64,000 bases of DNA, from positions 2,068,612 to 2,132,611 of the forward strand of contig OZ038382.1 in NCBI GenBank assembly GCA_964036045.1. Reading direction: 5' to 3'. The translations under genes were made by a program, and so were the position numbers. Below the pieces are notes generated by a model. It worked only from the letters and a program-made list of their open reading frames with translations. It was not told the DNA's origin and did not search any database. The stretch comes from Eutreptiella sp. 'Long Island Sound 2002'. Its lineage: Eukaryota > Euglenozoa > Euglenophyceae > Eutreptiales > Eutreptiaceae. Of the stretch, positions 12,104 through 64,000 are shown in pieces; positions within the stretch are counted from its first letter, which is position 1, and every line of letters starts with the position of its first letter.

Positions 12104-12118
12104 TTTATGTGTTTTTCA
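12104..12118. repeat. Target-site duplication, right copy
   Basis: Identical to 4618-4632. The satellite sequence continues directly after it with CCCTATTTGGGG and a poly-G run. Confidence 0.8.
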
Positions 12119-12260
12119 CCCTATTTGGGGCGTGGGGGGGGGGGGGTACCAAGGGGGCTGGGGCACAACCTGCTTATGCAGTTTTCCAGCCTCAGCAGCT
12201 CAAGAATGGTCGTCCCTCTCCCCTCTTCGAGGTGCCTTGCCAAAGGCAATAGAATTTTAT
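12119..12260. repeat. Satellite array, right of the LINE insertion
   Basis: Continues the interrupted satellite monomer (poly-G, then CACAACCTGCTTATGCAG) and runs into TTGCCAAAGGCAATAGAATT, a short palindromic motif also found at about 1714 and 63347. Confidence 0.75.
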
Positions 12261-13600
12261 CAGTGTATTGTGCGTTTTGCACCCAAGTACCTTTTTGGGG
12301 GCCCAAAATAATGCAAAATCATCCTTGAAAAGCACCCATTTTCCACCCTCTTGTGTTGTGTTTGACTGCCTTGGTTTGCGTTGGGCACTTTTGTGATGAT
12401 AAATAATGATGAAGGGGATCACTTGCAACCTATGTTCACAATGTCAACACCCTTGGAGGCCCTATTGGTAGCATGGAGTGGTGGAGCGTGCGCAGTGCAC
12501 GTGCTAGGGTAATGTTATTGGGGTCTCCTTTGGGTCCAAAAAGTGGTCCAAAAGGATTTTTTCCAAAGTTGTTCCTACACTATTTGGGGTGCTCAAACAA
12601 GTGGTTTAGGGCTATTTTGAGCCACGTTTGACCTATTTTGGCCCATGCCATTTCCCAAAAAGCCCTAAACTGGGCAATTTTGGGACTCACATTGCAGAAC
12701 AGGGGGGGCCTGGGGTGGGGCTTTTGGACCGAAAAGGGGGCAAAAAAACACCGTTGTTTAGGTCTAGCTTCCTTGGAGGGGGCCAGTTGCATTGGAACCA
12801 ACCTAGATGATGAACAAACAACTTGGATCGCCGTCTAGCGAATTTTGCGCCCAAGTAGTGGCCCCAATAGCCTCTTTTGGGCCCCAAAATCCCGCAAAAC
12901 CAGCCTTCAAAACCACCCTTTTTCCATACTTTTTAAACTCCCACTTTCCTGTGCTGTGTTTGATAGCCATGGAATATGTGTTGGGCACCCTTGCGGTAAT
13001 AAAGAATGATGAAAGGGATCACTTGAAACGTAATTCCATGCGACAAACGACTTTGGAAAAAATTGTTTTTGACCGCTTTTGGACCCACGGGTGACCCTTG
13101 TAACCCTTCCCTAGCACGTGCACCGTGCACGCTGGTGGTGCCAATAGAGCATTGAAGGGTGTTGATCGACCGCTTGGGGTGCTCAAACAAGTGGCTTAAG
13201 GCATATTAGCCCATGCAAGTTCTCCAACAGCCTTGAAATGGGCAGTTTTAGGACCAACGATTCGTAAGGGGGGTCCGCACGAAATGTGATGTGTTTGAAT
13301 GCCATGGATTGCGTTGGGCACCTTTGCGGTGATAAATAATGATGAAGGGGATCACTGGCAAGCTATTTCTGCACAATCAACACCCTTAAATACCGCATTG
13401 GAGTGGTGCAACGTGCACGTGCACATGTGCTACGGGGTCACTTGTGGGTCCAAAAGTGGTCAACAATGAGTTTTTCCAAAGTTGTTCCTAGACCACTTGG
13501 GGTGCTTTAAAGTGGTGGTTTAAAGCTATTTTGAGCCATCTTGGACCCACATGATACCATGCAACCTCCAAAAAAGCCATGAGCAATTTTGGGACTGACA
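12261..13600. repeat. Diverged dispersed repeat family, about three tandem copies
   Basis: Copies share a block like TTGGGCACCTTTGCGGTGAT followed by AAATAATGATGAAGGGGATC (near 12385, 12985 and 13320) and a block like ACAAGTGGTTTA...GGCAATTTTGGGAC (near 12597, 13190 and 13510). A further copy lies at 43080-43610, and related sequence occurs in the opposite orientation inside the 1,181-bp units at 56570-58905. No credible coding sequence. Confidence 0.7.
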
Positions 13601-14224
13601 TTGTAGCACAAGGGGTCCGCAGGGAATGCAGGTGGAGGGGTGATAGGTGAGGGGTGTGGGAGGAGTGCCGGGGGGCATGTCTCTGGAGTGCGCGGAGCCA
13701 TTTTCATGTGCGCGCATACAAGCCCCCAAAAAGCCTTGAAATGGGCAACTTTGGGATTGACAATGCAGCAGCGGGGGGTCCAAGGGGAATGCGGTGGGAG
13801 GGGTGATAGGGCAGGGGTGCAGGAGGAGTCTGGGGGGCATGTCTCTTGGAAGAGCGAAGCGAGTGAGGAAGGGTTTTGAGGGTGGTATAAAGGGGGTAAG
13901 TGGCGAGAATCGTTCTTGGTGTCCCTCAACCTGCATCCTTATTCAGCCTCGTGGCTGATGTTCCGTCCCCTACCAGCTCGGTCCCAATATTCAGTCTTGA
14001 TTAGGGTTAGGGGACCTCTCTCCAGTTTGGGCGTGTTGGAAAACTTTTTTCCTGTTAAGGACCGCCCTTACCTTGATACTGCGGTCCGCGCTTGCAGCAT
14101 TGTGCACTCAAGGAGCATGGGCACTGCACCTGTGCACAACATTCCGTCTGTTGTCCCCTTTGCCCCCCAACAGTCCGTTCACACCCAATCACCCAATCCC
14201 TTGTTCTCTGTCCTGTGTGTGCAG
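13601..14224. other. Region upstream of the first recognised exon
   Basis: Contains two GGGGTGATAGG-type repeats (13640-13820), a TATAAA at about 13886-13891, and a dispersed block CAATATTCAGTCTTGATTAG (13987-14006) that recurs at about 43748 and, reversed, at 56570 and 57743. A possible short exon (14098-14145) has good splice signals but does not match the phase of the next exon. The promoter and first exon of the large gene are not identified; the TATAAA is only a candidate. Confidence 0.3.
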
Positions 14225-62589
<48,365 letters not shown>

Positions 62590-62829
62590 GTATGCGATAT
62601 CTGAGCCCCATGCAGCCTCGGTGCTGCACGTGGGTGGGGCGGCCCCCAAGGCCTGTTGGGGGGGGGGGGGGCGCAGGTACAGTCTGCACGGGGGTTGCAC
62701 TTGGCAGGGCCCCCAATGTGGGATCCGGAGGGCGCCCCCCGGGGAGCCTGACAGGGCCCCTTTGATGAATTTCATTTTTTCCCGAGGAAAATCCCCTCGA
62801 AGAGAGGTTGTTAGATCAAGCGTAGGCGC

Positions 62830-63020
62830 GGATGCCATACATCCCCCCTTTTTGGGGGGTCGTTTGCGTAGCCTACCCCAAGGCATGATATTGGATGTCT
62901 AACCCCTTGTAAAATCATTATTTTGTTCGAAAAACGATCCCCCAATGGATTTTTTGATTTTGAGCCCTCTATCCCCCCGAAACTGGATACCACATTTTGG
63001 GGGGGTGGGGGGGTGGGAGG
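62830..63020. repeat. Copy of the window's left-end sequence
   Basis: CCCCTTGTAAAATCATTATT and CGATCCCCCAATG-type blocks match 60-140 in the same orientation and order, with a C-rich/G-rich tract after both. Confidence 0.7.
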
Positions 63021-63034
63021 GTTCAAAAGTTTGT

Positions 63035-63175
63035 GGCTTGAAGGATTTGAACCAGGATCAGGTAAAAAGATGAGCCAGCCGCCCGGCCATTCCGGCTGCG
63101 GCCGGCCAGGATTAGAACTGCCACCAGGCTGGTCGTCGGGCGAGTGTTCTAACACTCAACCACTGTTTGTTTGTA
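63035..63175 (-). repeat. tRNA-like (SINE-type) repeat candidate
   Basis: Read on the minus strand there are two modules with B-box-like sequence: GTTCTAATCC preceded by an A-box-like TGGTTGAGTGTTAG, and a consensus-quality GGTTCAAATCC near 63054. No proper cloverleaf or anticodon arm can be drawn, so this is not called a tRNA gene. Confidence 0.3.
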
Positions 63176-64000
63176 CATTCGTTCCCCACTGCTTTTAGAT
63201 GTAGGCTGCCACCAAAAACAGCCAAACTGTGTGTTTCTGCCTGCTTGCCCGACTGACTGCCTGACCGACTGACTGCCTGACCGACTGACTCATTGGCTGA
63301 TTGTCAGCCTAACTGCCCAACTCTAGTCTCTCTTTGAGGTGCCTTGCCGAAGGCAATAGAATTTTCTGATGTTGGTGGGAGCGGGGGCTAGGCGGAGGAG
63401 TATAGGCTGCTATCCCTCCCCCCCCCCCCCCCCCCGGTCAACGCTAAGCCATGGCCTGGCCTGAACCCCTCCTCTGACCGTTCCACTGCAACCGCACGAT
63501 GAGCGGAAGCGCAGACGACACATGGCTTTCTTTCGGAATGCACGCCTTGTTGTTTCGGTTTCGTCAAAATAGGGTCGATCCGTGACCAGCAGTGATGCGG
63601 CACCGGCGGTAGACGACCAACCACCAGCCAACTGTGCCGCCAAGTACTCGGCGGCTGTGTTTTGCGTTGTCCCATGGACGACCACATTTTCTTGTCGGAA
63701 AGACATCCCGAGGCAGTTCGGGGACGTCGCCGCCCTCCGACAGCCGTACTTGGCGCCGGGTATCGACGCGGGCTGATGTTGGTCTCGATGCCAGGCAGCC
63801 TCCCAGGCCGCTCCACGTCAGGCCCCACTTCCTTTTTGATAGATGGGCCTTGAAGTCCCCGCGGGCCATGCCGGTCACACACACCCACGCACCCACCCAT
63901 GACACACTCAGGCACGCGCGGTTGAGGCGTTTAGGACAAGGAAAGCCTGAACCCCCCATCTGAGCCCCCCCCGGACATGGCGGCAGAACGGCAAAGTCCA
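63176..64000. other. Right end of window, no supported gene
   Basis: Contains a GACTGACTGCCT-type short repeat (63240-63300), the palindromic TTGCCGAAGGCAATAGAATT (about 63346-63365) and a poly-C run at 63418-63436. Overlapping open frames on both strands from 63.4 to 63.96 kb are GC-driven and unconvincing. Confidence 0.4.

Noticed and set aside
63388-63963. Overlapping open frames at the right end, both strands
   Set aside because: No recognisable domain, competing frames, and GC-rich composition; one segment is noted only as a possible next exon.

Overview
This is nuclear DNA of a eukaryote, most likely a protist or unicellular alga; I cannot name the lineage. The evidence is short exons bounded by GT and AG in long introns, a non-LTR retrotransposon, a hAT-type DNA transposon, a higher-order satellite, many minisatellites, and about fifty runs of ten or more G or C. 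I see no operons, rRNA genes or CRISPR arrays.

Region by region. (1) Positions 1-4617 and 12119-12260 are a ~1.95-kb higher-order satellite built partly from ~192-bp monomers. A 7.47-kb LINE-like element (4633-12103) is inserted in it between perfect 15-bp direct repeats. The LINE keeps a broken ORF1, a 2A-like motif and part of an AP endonuclease, but no reverse transcriptase. (2) Positions 12250-13950 hold diverged dispersed repeats. (3) From about 14.2 kb to 62.6 kb the plus strand carries one very large split gene. I could chain 30 exons whose splice phases all agree, giving about 4.57 kb of coding sequence (about 1,520 residues) across 48 kb. The product is a low-complexity, coiled-coil scaffold-like protein that I do not recognise. 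Neither end of the coding sequence is established.

Most of the accessory DNA lies in this gene's introns: a hAT element with an 8-bp target duplication and a C-terminal SAM-like domain (23814-26113); two relatives of an unrecognised Cys/His-plus-polyserine protein family (41442-42440 and 52760-54013); a 48-bp hairpin minisatellite of about 52 copies (37553-40047) with a short inverted copy at 41158-41433; a terminal-inverted-repeat element family, one copy of which holds a tandem 1,181-bp insertion (56320-59410); and several minisatellites and microsatellites. (4) The last 1.4 kb (62.6-64 kb) repeats a sequence also seen at the window's left end and has a tRNA-like repeat, but no gene I can support.

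Gene models come from reading translated frames and splice signals by eye. No homology search or transcript evidence was available.
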